Positions 1-8,855 are shown, numbered from the stretch's first letter. The stretch: DNA of 64,000 nucleotides from Vulcanimicrobium winogradskyi (GCA_003134965.1 PLDA01000001.1:248001-312000); one strand, 5' to 3'. Numbers and translations are program-made. Notes: a model not told the origin generated them from the sequence alone.

Positions 1-1
1 G

Positions 2-97
2 TGGCTGCAGAAGCAGATCGTCGAGGGTTCGGGCGACGTGATGGCCGGCACGGACGACAACTTCGAAGTCGAGCGCCGCGCGCTCGTCACCGCATAA
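2..97 (+). CDS. C-terminal fragment of an upstream gene, unidentified
   Basis: Frame 2 is open from the window edge to a TAA at 95-97 and encodes 31 residues beginning WLQKQIVEGSGDV. The start lies outside the window. It is followed after 17 bases by the ATG of the beta-oxidation gene, so the two are probably in one operon. I do not recognise the family from this short tail. Reading frame 1 over the same bases would give an arginine-rich extension of the next gene, which is implausible. Confidence 0.5.
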   Translation, partial: WLQKQIVEGSGDVMAGTDDNFEVERRALVTA

Positions 98-114
98 AAC
101 CAGGCAGAAAGACC

Positions 115-2181
115 ATGAGCGATAGCAACAAAGTGCGTGCGACGGACGCCGGCGACGGCATCCGGCTGATCACCCTCGACAATCCTCCCGTGAACGCGCT
201 CGGATACGCGCTCTGCGCCGAGCTGGTCCCGCTGGTCGAAGCGGCCGCCAAGGACGCAACGGTCAACACGGTTGTCTTCACCGGTGCGAACGGGATGTTC
301 AGCGGCGGCGCCGACGTCAATGATTTCTCGACCCCGCCGACCGCCGAGACGAAGACCGTCCGCGACGTGATCGAAGCGATGGAGCGCAGCAACAAGACGT
401 TCGTCGCGGCGATCGACGGCAACGCGCTGGGCGGCGGCTTCGAGCTGGCGCTCGCGTGCGACTATCGCGTCGCAACCTCGAAGTCGCGCGTCGGCCTGCC
501 GGAGATCAAGCTGGGCTTGCTCCCGGGTGCCGGCGGAACGCAGCGCCTGCCGCGCCTGATCGGTGCGAACGACGCGCTGCAGATGATGCTCAAGGGCGAG
601 ATGGTCAAAGCCCCCGACGCGCTCGCCAAGAAGATCCTCGACGAGGTCGTTGAGAGCGATGCTGTCGCGGCCGCCGAGAAGTACGCCGGCAAGCCGAAGC
701 GCCGCATCTCCGCGATGAAGACCGAGCTTGGCGTCGCCAATCTCGGTCTTTTCGCGACGCCGTTCGTGGTCGCGCAAGCGCACATGATGGTGCCGCTCGA
801 AGAGAACGGCGGGTTTGCCGCGCACAAGCTGATCGACGCCGTGCAAGCCGCGATCGAGCTGCCGTTCGCGCGCGGTTGGGCGCGCGAGATGCGGCTGTTC
901 ATGGAGCTCGTCGTCTCGCCGCAGTCGGCCGCGCTGCGCCACGTGTTCTTCGCCGAGCGCGAGCTCTCGAAGGTCCCGGGGCTGCCGAAGACCGAGCCGC
1001 TCGAGATCAAGAAGGCCGCCGTCATCGGCGCCGGCACGATGGGCACCGGGATCGCGATCGTCTTCGCCGAGGCCGGGATCCCGGTCACCGTGATCGAGAC
1101 CAAGGACGAAGCGGTCGAGAAGTCCCGCGAGATGATCTTCGGGATGTTCAAGTATCAGGTCGACAAGGGCCGGCTCTCGCAAGAGGACGCCTGGAAGCGC
1201 GCCAACTCGATCTCGTTCGAGACGGATTTCTCCGAGCTCGGCGACGTCGACATCGTGGTCGAGGCCGTCTTCGAGTCGATGCCGGTGAAAAAAGAGGTCT
1301 TCGCAAAGCTCGACGCTGCGACGAAGCCCGAGGCGATCCTCGCCTCGAACACGTCGACGCTCGACATCGACGAGATCGCCGCCGCGACGAAGCGCCCGGG
1401 CAAGGTGCTGGGTTTGCACTTCTTCGCACCGGCGAACATCATGAAGCTGCTCGAGATCGTGCGCGGCAAGGAGACCTCGCCGCAGACGCTCACCACCGGG
1501 ATCGCACTCGGCAAGAAGCTGCGCAAAGTCGCGGTCGTCTCCGGGAACGCGTTCGGCTTCATCGGCAACCGGATGCTGTTCGAATACGAAGCGCAAGCGG
1601 TGCAGCTGGCCGAAGAGGGCGTGAGCCCGGCCCGCATCGACAAGGTGATGAAGGCGAAGTTCGGTTTCGCGATGGGGCCGTTCGCGGTCGCCGATCTGTC
1701 GGGGCTCGACGTCTACAACTTCATCTCGCAGTCGCAGCACGGCACGCCGCTCGGACGGATCCCGATCATCGCGAAGCTGGTCGAACAGGGCCGGCTCGGA
1801 CAGAAGAGCGGCGCCGGGTTCTTCAAATACGACAAAGCGGTCGGCAAGGGCCGCGAAGCGATCCCGGATCCCGAGGTCGAGCAGCTGATCGCGCAGCTCG
1901 CGAAGGAAGCCGGGATCCCGCAGAATCCGAACGTGACCGACGAGGAGATCATCGCCCGCTGCACGCGCGCGCTCGCCGACAGCGGCGCCGAGCTCGTGCG
2001 TACCGGCGTCGCGCTGCGACCCGGCGACATCGACATCGTCTGGATCTACGGCTACGGCTTCCCGCCCCACCATGGCGGACCGATGCACTACGCCAAGGAG
2101 GTTGCCCTTCGACAAGCTCAGGGTGACAACACGCCGAAGACCTCGCACACCACCGAAACCAAGGAGTTGACCCATGCCTGA
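115..2181 (+). CDS. fadJ: bifunctional enoyl-CoA hydratase / 3-hydroxyacyl-CoA dehydrogenase
   Basis: Catalyses hydration of 2-enoyl-CoA and NAD-dependent oxidation of 3-hydroxyacyl-CoA in fatty-acid beta-oxidation. The 688-residue protein has an N-terminal crotonase domain with two expected catalytic glutamates, E110 in GGGFELALACD and E130 in LPEIKLG. A Rossmann domain starts near residue 300 with the dinucleotide motif IGAGTMG, the dehydrogenase histidine lies in HFFAPANIM, and two C-terminal 3HCDH domains follow. I chose ATG 115 because the upstream in-frame codons are arginine-rich and overlap another gene; a purine-rich AGGCAGAAAG lies just upstream. It overlaps the thiolase by 8 bases, the usual alpha-beta arrangement. 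The last codons are supplied by a dispersed repeat (VALRQAQGD), so the tail beyond KEV is probably not part of the fold. Confidence 0.93.
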   Translation: MSDSNKVRATDAGDGIRLITLDNPPVNALGYALCAELVPLVEAAAKDATVNTVVFTGANGMFSGGADVNDFSTPPTAETKTVRDVIEAMERSNKTFVAAIDGNALGGGFELALACDYRVATSKSRVGLPEIKLGLLPGAGGTQRLPRLIGANDALQMMLKGEMVKAPDALAKKILDEVVESDAVAAAEKYAGKPKRRISAMKTELGVANLGLFATPFVVAQAHMMVPLEENGGFAAHKLIDAVQAAIELPFARGWAREMRLFMELVVSPQSAALRHVFFAERELSKVPGLPKTEPLEIKKAAVIGAGTMGTGIAIVFAEAGIPVTVIETKDEAVEKSREMIFGMFKYQVDKGRLSQEDAWKRANSISFETDFSELGDVDIVVEAVFESMPVKKEVFAKLDAATKPEAILASNTSTLDIDEIAAATKRPGKVLGLHFFAPANIMKLLEIVRGKETSPQTLTTGIALGKKLRKVAVVSGNAFGFIGNRMLFEYEAQAVQLAEEGVSPARIDKVMKAKFGFAMGPFAVADLSGLDVYNFISQSQHGTPLGRIPIIAKLVEQGRLGQKSGAGFFKYDKAVGKGREAIPDPEVEQLIAQLAKEAGIPQNPNVTDEEIIARCTRALADSGAELVRTGVALRPGDIDIVWIYGYGFPPHHGGPMHYAKEVALRQAQGDNTPKTSHTTETKELTHA
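2105..2127 (+). repeat. dispersed short repeat, near-consensus copy
   Basis: CCCTTCGACAAGCTCAGGG followed by TGAC. The same sequence in reverse complement occurs at 15375-15397, and degenerate copies lie at other gene ends. Here it is read in frame as LRQAQGD at the C-terminus of the hydratase/dehydrogenase. Confidence 0.8.
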
Positions 2182-3361
2182 GGCGGCGATCGTCTCAGCG
2201 GCGCGGACGCCGATCGGCAGAGCGTTCCGTGGCGCTTTCAATCAAACCCACGGCGCGACGATGGCGGGACACGTCATCGCGAACGCAGTGAAACGCGCCG
2301 GCGTCGATCCGGCCGAAGTCGAAGACGTCGTGATCGGCACCGGCCTCCCGGAGGGCGCGACCGGTCACAACATCGGCCGCGTCGCCGCGCTGCGCGCCGG
2401 CCTCCCGGAGCGCGTCGCGGGAACGACGATCAACCGTTACTGCGCGTCGGGGCTGCAAGCGATCTCAACAGCGTCGCATCGGGTCATCGTCGACGGCGCG
2501 AAGGTGATGGTCGCCGGCGGCGTCGAGTCGATCTCGCTCGTGCAGAACGACATGAACATGCACGAGTTCACCGAAGAGTGGGCGCTCCGCCACGAGCCGA
2601 ACCTCTACATGCCGATGCTGCAGACGGCCGACACCGTCGCGAAGAAGTACAAGATCTCGCGTGAGGCGCAGGACGAGTACTCGCTGCAGTCGCAGCAACG
2701 CACGGCGGCCGCGCAGGATGCCGGCAGGTTCGACGCCGAGATCGTTCCGCTCCCGACCTGGAAGTACGAGCAGGACAAAGAGACCAAGGCGTTCCGCGAA
2801 GAGGCGGTCACGCTGAAGAAGGACGAGGGCAATCGTCCGGACACGACGCTCGAAGGACTGCTCTCGCTCAAGGGCGTGCTCTCGAAAGACTCCTCGATCA
2901 CCGCCGGCAACTCATCGCAGCTCAGCGACGGCGCGGCCGCGGTCGTGATCATGGACGCGGACGAAGCGCGCAACCGCGGGATCAACCCGCTCGGCTTCTA
3001 CCGCGGGATGGTCGTGCGCGGCTGCGACCCCGGCGAGATGGGGATCGGCCCGGTCTTCGCCGTCCCCGATCTGCTCAAACGCCACGGCCTGAAGGTCGAC
3101 GACATCGGCCTCTGGGAGCTGAACGAAGCGTTCGCGGTGCAGACGGTCTACTGCCGCGACACGCTCGGCATCCCCAACGAGAAGATCAACGTCGACGGCG
3201 GCGCGATCTCGATCGGCCACCCGTACGGCGTCAGCGGCGCCCGCATGGTGATGCACGCGCTGATCGAAGGCAAACGCCGGGGCGAAAAGTTCATCGTCGT
3301 CACGATGTGCATCGGCGGCGGCATGGGCGCCGCGGGGCTGTTCGAAGTCAACCTGAACTAG
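2174..3361 (+). CDS. fadA: acetyl-CoA acyltransferase (3-ketoacyl-CoA thiolase)
   Basis: Thiolytic cleavage of 3-ketoacyl-CoA, the last step of beta-oxidation. The 395-residue length is normal for a degradative thiolase. The acyl-accepting cysteine is C90 in NRYCASGLQAI. The NEAFAVQ motif, the catalytic histidine in SIGHPYGVSGAR and the second cysteine in MCIGGGMG near the C-terminus are all present. It overlaps the upstream hydratase/dehydrogenase by 8 bases, so the two are translationally coupled and presumably form a complex. Downstream the G+C drops abruptly, so this gene is the left border of the island that follows. Confidence 0.95.
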   Translation: MPEAAIVSAARTPIGRAFRGAFNQTHGATMAGHVIANAVKRAGVDPAEVEDVVIGTGLPEGATGHNIGRVAALRAGLPERVAGTTINRYCASGLQAISTASHRVIVDGAKVMVAGGVESISLVQNDMNMHEFTEEWALRHEPNLYMPMLQTADTVAKKYKISREAQDEYSLQSQQRTAAAQDAGRFDAEIVPLPTWKYEQDKETKAFREEAVTLKKDEGNRPDTTLEGLLSLKGVLSKDSSITAGNSSQLSDGAAAVVIMDADEARNRGINPLGFYRGMVVRGCDPGEMGIGPVFAVPDLLKRHGLKVDDIGLWELNEAFAVQTVYCRDTLGIPNEKINVDGGAISIGHPYGVSGARMVMHALIEGKRRGEKFIVVTMCIGGGMGAAGLFEVNLN

Positions 3362-3411
3362 CCGAACGCAAAGCTGAGGAGACGTCGGCCGGGAGTGGAG
3401 GCAGCAATAAA

Positions 3412-4004
3412 ATGGCGATCGTCGAGATTCATCCGCAGCCCATATTTGGAAGATTTGCGGGTGGTATTGCGTTGGATCTACACACGACAAGCAGCACGCC
3501 AGTCGGCCATAACGCGTACGGCCACATGCAATTCGACACTCTCAGGCCGCCAATAGCTGAACTCCTGTATCAGTTAAAGTATCACGCGGACAAGGATGCG
3601 GCTTCGTCAATCGTCGATACCGCAGTTGAGTTCTTGCAAGAACGCCGCGGAAAGTTCGACCTAATCGTCCCTGTGCCGCCATCGACGGCGCGCGCAGTCC
3701 AGCCAGTGCTCGTGCTCGCGGAGGGAATCGGCGCCGCACTCAAAGTACCTGTGATTTCCTGCGTTACCACCACCGGCCGTCGACACAGCTCAAGGGTGTA
3801 ACGGATCCGGATCAACGTCTGGAATTACTCGACGGCCTGTATAGAGTCGACAAAGCCGTGACGCTTCACAAACGTGTTCTCCTTTTTGATGATCTATTCC
3901 GGTCAGGGTCAACCATGAATGCGATTACCGACGTTTTACTAGCAGAAGGTGGCGCCAAGAGCGTTCTTGCTCTTACGATCACGCGAACCCGGAGCAATCA
4001 ATGA
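3412..4004 (+). CDS. ComF-like phosphoribosyltransferase, apparent frameshift near 3766-3775
   Basis: Type I phosphoribosyltransferase fold. The first part (frame 1, from ATG 3412) ends at a TAA at 3799-3801 after losing similarity at VISCVTT. The remainder continues without a stop in frame 3 from about 3771: TQLKGVTDPDQRLELL, then the PRPP-binding loop VLLFDDLFRSGSTMN, ending at TGA 4002-4004. One missing base in the ACCACCACC stretch explains the break. The restored protein would be about 195 residues, with PVPPSTAR in the middle as in ComF relatives. Its stop overlaps the next start as ATGA, which suggests a living two-gene operon, so a sequencing or assembly error is as likely as a true lesion. 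Substrate unknown. Confidence 0.75.
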
Positions 4005-4885
4005 ACACCGTGTTCATCGGCGGCTCGCGACACGTTTCGCGTCTTCCGTCAGAAGTCAGGAAGCGTTTGGATAAGGTCGTCGCTAGCGGCCACCAGGTTA
4101 TCGTTGGCGACGCCAACGGAGCAGATAAGGCTGTCCAAAAATTCTTCTTCGATGTTCGGTACGAAAACGTGACAGTATTTTGCTCCGGGTTGAAACCTCG
4201 GAACAACCTCGGGTCATGGCCCATCCACCCCGTAAGCGTGCCGGCAAATGCTAAGGGATTCCAGTTTTATGCTGCTAAGGATCGCGAAATGGCGAGACAA
4301 GCAGACATCGGATTCATGATATGGGACGGCAAGAGTCCCGGGACGGCCTTGAATGTGCTGCGACTTGTACGTGCGGGCAAGATCTCGGTGCTCTTCAACG
4401 TTCCGGAAATGCGTGCGTTGAATATTAAGTCCATGGACCAATGGCGCGACTTCATTACCAAGTGCAACACCGAATTGCAGGCCGACATCAAACAACGCGC
4501 CACATCCGAAGAATGGTCTGGCGAGCAAATCGAGACGGATTCGAGACTCCTATTGCTCCTCGACGAGGCGCCAGCGAAGGCATCTGAACAGGGTAAAGGA
4601 TTATCTGCAGAAGAGACGGCATCTGCCCTCAATAAAGCGCTTGCAATAGGCGACGCCACCGCAGTAATAAATGCTATTGGCGCGATCGTTCGAGATAGAA
4701 GAATCGACCAAGTGGCAAACACGAGACGTGCAGGCGAAAGCATCGGTCGTACGCTCGACGGTCTTGAAACATCTGACTTTGCAACCGTACTTAAAGTGCT
4801 TTCGTCAATCGGCCTACGCCTAGAAGCAAAGGCTGCACGCGATGTAGTTCAACGTGCGTCCGACCGTCGGCGCGAAGCCCTCTAA
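4001..4885 (+). CDS. SLOG-domain protein with C-terminal antitoxin-like HTH domain
   Basis: 294 residues. Residues 1-135 look like a SLOG (DprA/LOG-like Rossmannoid) nucleotide-binding domain: FIGGSRHVSRLP at the start, VGDANGADKAVQ as the glycine-rich loop, and ADIGFMIWDGKSPGT later. A variable linker follows. Residues about 203-277 resemble the putative addiction-module antidote (HigA-like) domain: ALNKALAIGDATAVINAIG, a degenerate helix-turn-helix, then FATVLKVLSSIGLRLEA. I infer a nucleotide sensor coupled to DNA binding or to a toxin-like partner. It is coupled by ATGA to the phosphoribosyltransferase and converges on a TIR gene. Base composition is far below the chromosome average (27 of 60 G+C in line 4141-4200), suggesting horizontal acquisition. 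Confidence 0.72.
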   Translation: MNTVFIGGSRHVSRLPSEVRKRLDKVVASGHQVIVGDANGADKAVQKFFFDVRYENVTVFCSGLKPRNNLGSWPIHPVSVPANAKGFQFYAAKDREMARQADIGFMIWDGKSPGTALNVLRLVRAGKISVLFNVPEMRALNIKSMDQWRDFITKCNTELQADIKQRATSEEWSGEQIETDSRLLLLLDEAPAKASEQGKGLSAEETASALNKALAIGDATAVINAIGAIVRDRRIDQVANTRRAGESIGRTLDGLETSDFATVLKVLSSIGLRLEAKAARDVVQRASDRRREAL

Positions 4886-4959
4886 AGGCGCTGCGGTCGG
4901 TATAGCGTTTTCGTGGCTGATCTTCTGGTCGCCGGCGCCCGCCCAACGCTATCAACATA

Positions 4960-4974
4960 AGCGAAGACTTCGCT
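4960..4974. repeat. 15-base perfect palindrome in the convergent gap
   Basis: AGCGAAG-A-CTTCGCT lies between the 3' ends of the SLOG and TIR genes. The single-base centre makes it a poor hairpin as it stands. It could fold as a small stem-loop (AGCGA/TCGCT) or be a protein-binding site. The rest of the 223-base gap holds nothing I recognise. Confidence 0.35.
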
Positions 4975-5108
4975 CGCGTCGCACCACGTCGGACCGGCTG
5001 GCGTCGCATAGTAGAGCGCGAGACCGGCGCGACGTTTTCGCTACTCCTTGTAGCATAGTCGGAAACTTGCGTCCCAAACGCGATCTTGGTGTTTCGAGGA
5101 ACACGAAG

Positions 5109-6089
5109 TCAATCGGAACTATGTAGGCTGCCGATCGGCGCGTCAGATTCGCGTGACTCTCGATCAAGCCGGATGATCAACGCTTGAACCCGATGAATCC
5201 TTGCCAGCGACGCCGCCTCGGAGGGCCGGTCTGATACATCGCAAAGAATCGTTGCTGCAACCTTTGGATGCCAAGTCCGCCTGTGCACGGCATATCGGAC
5301 GTGTGAACTATCGGCATAAAGTTGATCGCGGAGTTGACTCGAAGGCGGGCGTTGGCTCACGAGGAGGCCGAATTGTTCGCCGTATTCGTCTTGCTGGGTC
5401 AGAACAAAGTCGTCCCAGTCGTGTATCATAAGAGGTTCCCGCTTATCTATGTAATCGGTGACTTCTTGATACGCGACGGAGATTTCCGGGCCAGGCCTCT
5501 GATATAGCGTCAAGACCTCCCACGATACCGAACGCGTGGCGCTAATGTCCATGTCGGCCCAACCATGGCCGTCGAACTCTGCCTGAATTAGCTTATCGAG
5601 CGCGCGTTGTCGATCGAGGGCATTTGAGCTGTCAAGGCGATAGCGCGGAATCTTCGGATAGCGAGATGCCTCAATGCGTAATGTCTCGAGTAAGGTGCGC
5701 CACGCGGAACGCGGCCGCTTACGAAAGTCGGCATAGAGCAGCGCGGACAACTCCGGAAAGAGTTCAGCGCGTTGAATTAAGACCGGTAGGACGCGGCATC
5801 CCCCTGTAATCATTCGCTGAGTGGCTTTGTTCAACTCGAATCTGAGCCATTTGCTTTTTCCCGACGCGGCGCTAACAACAATAATTACGGCTCGTGCCCG
5901 GTCGATCGCTTCCGAAACTTTCTGTGGCAGCGGGTCCCCTATGAGGAGCTCCTTTTCGTCCAGCCAGACGTTAAAGCCATGCGCCTTCAGCGTCTTTGCC
6001 AAGCGTCGGACGAAGGGCTTGTCAGCCGCGCTATGCGACAGGAAGATAGGCCCAAGTCCTCCTTCGTCCCTGTAGTCATTGTTGCTCAC
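5109..6089 (-). CDS. TIR-domain protein, probable NAD-processing enzyme
   Basis: 326 residues. The TIR domain spans about residues 13-135: IFLSHSAADKPFVRRL (betaA), GFNVWLDEKELLIGD (BB loop) and VIIVVSAASGKSKWLRFEL. The last block carries the S-x-x-W-x3-E arrangement in which E85 matches the catalytic glutamate of NAD-cleaving TIR proteins. The C-terminal 190 residues match nothing I know. No membrane segment or signal peptide is visible. Bacterial TIR proteins commonly make or act on NAD-derived signals in phage defence. Here the gene converges on a SLOG gene, and SLOG domains are the known receptors for TIR-made signals in Thoeris. G+C is low like its neighbours. Confidence 0.85.
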   Translation of the reverse strand: MSNNDYRDEGGLGPIFLSHSAADKPFVRRLAKTLKAHGFNVWLDEKELLIGDPLPQKVSEAIDRARAVIIVVSAASGKSKWLRFELNKATQRMITGGCRVLPVLIQRAELFPELSALLYADFRKRPRSAWRTLLETLRIEASRYPKIPRYRLDSSNALDRQRALDKLIQAEFDGHGWADMDISATRSVSWEVLTLYQRPGPEISVAYQEVTDYIDKREPLMIHDWDDFVLTQQDEYGEQFGLLVSQRPPSSQLRDQLYADSSHVRYAVHRRTWHPKVAATILCDVSDRPSEAASLARIHRVQALIIRLDRESRESDAPIGSLHSSD

Positions 6090-6333
6090 GTGACTAGCGT
6101 GCCTGCAAAATATCGGAAGACGAACACCGACCGAAGGAGCGCAAGGTATCTACGCGGAGAAAGTGTGCGCGTTCTCGCCCCGCCTTTGTTAGAGGGTGCA
6201 AGGCGCTCTTACGCGCCAGCTCGGACGTGACGGTCATTCTAGTGTCGTGCATGCTTTGATATTGTCGTTCCATTCGACGCGGCGTGGACGAACTCAGGAT
6301 GTTCGGAGCCTACCGGTACACCTTGCGCTCGCC

Positions 6334-8001
6334 TCAGGCGCCTCGTGTCTCATCTTGATCCGCAAACAGCCCTTTAAACGTTTCTCGCAGGTCGCGTTTG
6401 AGGAACTTGCCGACGCCCGTGCGTGGGATCGTTTCGACGAAGATCACGCGGTCGGGCGTCTGCCACTTGGCGAGTTTGTCGGCCATCCACGCGCGGACCG
6501 CGTCCTCGTCGACGTCGTGTCCCTCGCGAGCGACGACGGCGGCGACGGGGCGCTCTTGCCACTTCGGATGCGGGATGCCGAAGACGCAGGCTTCCTTGAG
6601 CGCCGGGTGGCCCATCAGGATGTTCTCGACCTCGACCGACGAGATCCACTCGCCGCCGGACTTGATGAAGTCCTTGACGCGGTCGACGATCTCGAGGTAG
6701 CCGTACTCGTCGACCGTGCAGACGTCGCCGGTGTGGAACCAGCCGTCCGGCTCGAATGCGGTCGCGGTCGCTTCCTCGTTCTTGTAGTACTTCGCGGTCA
6801 CCGCGAAGCCGCGCACCCATAGCTCGCCGCGCGAGCGGCCGTCGGGCGGGACGTCGTGGCCGCTCTCATCGACCAGGCGCCACTGCACGATCGGGCAGAA
6901 GCGGCCTTGCTTGTAGCGTTCTTCGCGCTGCTTTTCAGGATTGTCGGCGAGCTCGGCGACGTCGCGGCACACCGTGCCGATCGGCGACATCTCGGTCATC
7001 CCCCAGGCGTGGATCGCGTCGATCCCGAGCGCGCGGAGATCGTCCATCAGCGAACGCGGCATCGCCGAGCCGCCGATGACGATGCGCTTGAGGTGCGGGA
7101 GCGTTTTCCCTTGCGCGCGCAGCGCGTCGCGCACTGCGAGCCACACGGTCGGAACACCGGCCGAGAGCGTCACCTTTTCCGACTCGCAGAGTTCGATGAC
7201 ACCGGCCGGGTCGAGGCGCTCCATCGGCATGATGAAGTCGGCGCCTACCATCAGGGCAAGGAACGGCGTCCCCCAGGCGTTGACGTGGAACATCGGCACG
7301 ATCGGCAGCACGCGATCGGTTTCGGTCAAGCCGAGGGAGTCGGCGAGTCCCGCCGCCAGCGCGTGCAGGAACGTCGAGCGGTGCGAGAAGAGCGTCCCCT
7401 TGGGATCGCCGGTCGTCGCGGAGGTGTAGCACAGGATCGCGCCCGCGCGCTCGTCGATCTCCGGCCAATCGTAGGTCTCGGGTTCTGGCGCGAGCAGCGT
7501 CTCGTAGTCGAGCGCGCCCTCGAACGGTTCGGGCGAGGCGCCCATCTGCACGAAGCGCCGCCCCGACCCGGGCGCGAGCGCGGCCGCCGCTTTGATCAGC
7601 TTCACCAGCGAGCCGTCGTAGAAGACGATGTCGTCCTCGGCGTGGTCGAGGACGAACGCGATCTGATCCGGGAACAGCCGGATGTTCACCGTGTGCAGCA
7701 CGGCGCCGATCATCGGCACGGCGTAGTACAGCTCAAGGTGCCGGTGGCCGTTCCAGGCGAACGAGGCGACGCGCTCGCCCGGCTTCACGCCGAGCTTTCG
7801 CAGCGCGTGCGCGAGCTTCGCGACCCGTTTGCCGAACTCGGCGTAGGTGAAGCGCAGCAGCTCGCCGCCGTCGCGCGCGATGATGTGCTTGCGCGGATGC
7901 GACTTCATCGCGTGCTCGAAGATCGCCCGGATCGAGAGCGGCAGGTCGGACATCGTCGACGGCACCGTGCCGCCGAGCCGGTCGGAAAGGATCGTCGCCA
8001 T
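6334..8001 (-). CDS. long-chain acyl-CoA synthetase (AMP-forming)
   Basis: Activates a carboxylic acid to its CoA thioester via an acyl-adenylate. The 555-residue ANL-family protein has the P-loop-like motif CYTSATTGDPKGTLFSH, the A5 region HAWGMTEMSPIG, GWFHTGDVCTVDEYGY, and the C-terminal lysine motif TGVGKFLKRDLR. It resembles fatty-acid CoA ligases of the medium/long-chain type. Alternative start at ATG 7953 (MSDLPLSIRAIF) is possible; I kept 8001, which lies 8 bases after the upstream gene's stop. It may be co-transcribed with that epimerase-like gene. The G+C is back to chromosomal level, so it is the right border of the island. Confidence 0.92.
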   Translation of the reverse strand: MATILSDRLGGTVPSTMSDLPLSIRAIFEHAMKSHPRKHIIARDGGELLRFTYAEFGKRVAKLAHALRKLGVKPGERVASFAWNGHRHLELYYAVPMIGAVLHTVNIRLFPDQIAFVLDHAEDDIVFYDGSLVKLIKAAAALAPGSGRRFVQMGASPEPFEGALDYETLLAPEPETYDWPEIDERAGAILCYTSATTGDPKGTLFSHRSTFLHALAAGLADSLGLTETDRVLPIVPMFHVNAWGTPFLALMVGADFIMPMERLDPAGVIELCESEKVTLSAGVPTVWLAVRDALRAQGKTLPHLKRIVIGGSAMPRSLMDDLRALGIDAIHAWGMTEMSPIGTVCRDVAELADNPEKQREERYKQGRFCPIVQWRLVDESGHDVPPDGRSRGELWVRGFAVTAKYYKNEEATATAFEPDGWFHTGDVCTVDEYGYLEIVDRVKDFIKSGGEWISSVEVENILMGHPALKEACVFGIPHPKWQERPVAAVVAREGHDVDEDAVRAWMADKLAKWQTPDRVIFVETIPRTGVGKFLKRDLRETFKGLFADQDETRGA

Positions 8002-8009
8002 GCGGCCCG

Positions 8010-8855
8010 CTACGCCATGAGCGACTGGAGCGCCTCGTCAAGAGCCTGATGGCGAAAGACGTAGCCGCTCTCCACGGTCCTCCGCGGAAGCACGCGCTGG
8101 CCGCCGGTGAGCACCGCGCCGCCCTCGCCGAGCATCAGGGCCGCCGCGAAGGCCGGGACGGGGAAGAGCGTCGGTCGGTGGACGGCCCGGCCCAGGGCGT
8201 GGGTGAAGTCCCGGTTTGTCACCGGGCTCGGTGCGGTCGCGTTCAGCACGCCGGCGGCCCCGTCGATCGCGTGCAGCAGGACGCCGACCTCGTCGTCGAT
8301 GTGGATCCAGGAGCACCACTGATCGCCGCTCGCGACCACGCCGCCGAGACCGAGCCGGAAGAGCGGAAGCAGTTTGCCCAGGACGCCGCCGTCGCGGCCT
8401 AGGACGAGCCCGGTCCGAATCTTCGCCACCCGCATCCCCAGCGTGCCGGCCCGGTCGGCCTCGGCCTCCCACGCCACGCACAGGCGCGCCAGGAAGTCGT
8501 CGCCGGGCGGGCTCGACTCGTCGAACGGCACGTCGGTCCGGCGGTATCCGTAGTATCCGATCGCGGAGCCGCCGACGTAGGCGCTCGGACGGTTCTCGAT
8601 TCGTGCCAGAGCGTCGATGTAGGCGCGCGAAAGGTCAACCCGCGAGGTCGTCATCGCGCGCTTCGCGGCCTCGGTCCAGCGCACGGCGACGGGGGCCCCG
8701 GCCAGGTTCACGACGACCGCGCTGCCCGCGCTGGCCTCGGCGGCCTTGGCCGGGTCGCGCAGGCTCGATTCCACGACCTCGTCTCCTCGCGCACGCAGTG
8801 CCGCGCCGAGGTGACGGCCGATGAAGCCGGTCGCGCCGAGGATCGTCACTCGCAT
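8010..8855 (-). CDS. TIGR01777-family NAD(P)-binding epimerase-like protein
   Basis: 281-residue extended short-chain dehydrogenase fold. It has the N-terminal dinucleotide motif ILGATGFIGRHL, then VVVNLAGAPV, SAIGYYGYRRTD (Y in the catalytic region) and WIHIDDEVG, all typical of the TIGR01777/YfcH group, whose substrate is not established. Its start overlaps, head to head, the first codons of the divergent acyltransferase gene. It is followed by the acyl-CoA synthetase gene after 8 bases. Confidence 0.88.
   Translation of the reverse strand: MRVTILGATGFIGRHLGAALRARGDEVVESSLRDPAKAAEASAGSAVVVNLAGAPVAVRWTEAAKRAMTTSRVDLSRAYIDALARIENRPSAYVGGSAIGYYGYRRTDVPFDESSPPGDDFLARLCVAWEAEADRAGTLGMRVAKIRTGLVLGRDGGVLGKLLPLFRLGLGGVVASGDQWCSWIHIDDEVGVLLHAIDGAAGVLNATAPSPVTNRDFTHALGRAVHRPTLFPVPAFAAALMLGEGGAVLTGGQRVLPRRTVESGYVFRHQALDEALQSLMA

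Noticed and set aside
1..2181. Long overlapping arginine-rich open frames throughout, such as 876-2126, 8857-10524, 34218-37862 and 43817-45460
   Set aside because: They are antisense or frame-shifted shadows of real genes in high-G+C DNA; they lack domains and have extreme Arg/Ala/Asp content.
3412..6333. Flanking attachment sites or direct repeats around the low-G+C island
   Set aside because: I searched by eye near 3362-3411 and 6090-6333 and found no convincing direct repeat, integrase or tRNA end.
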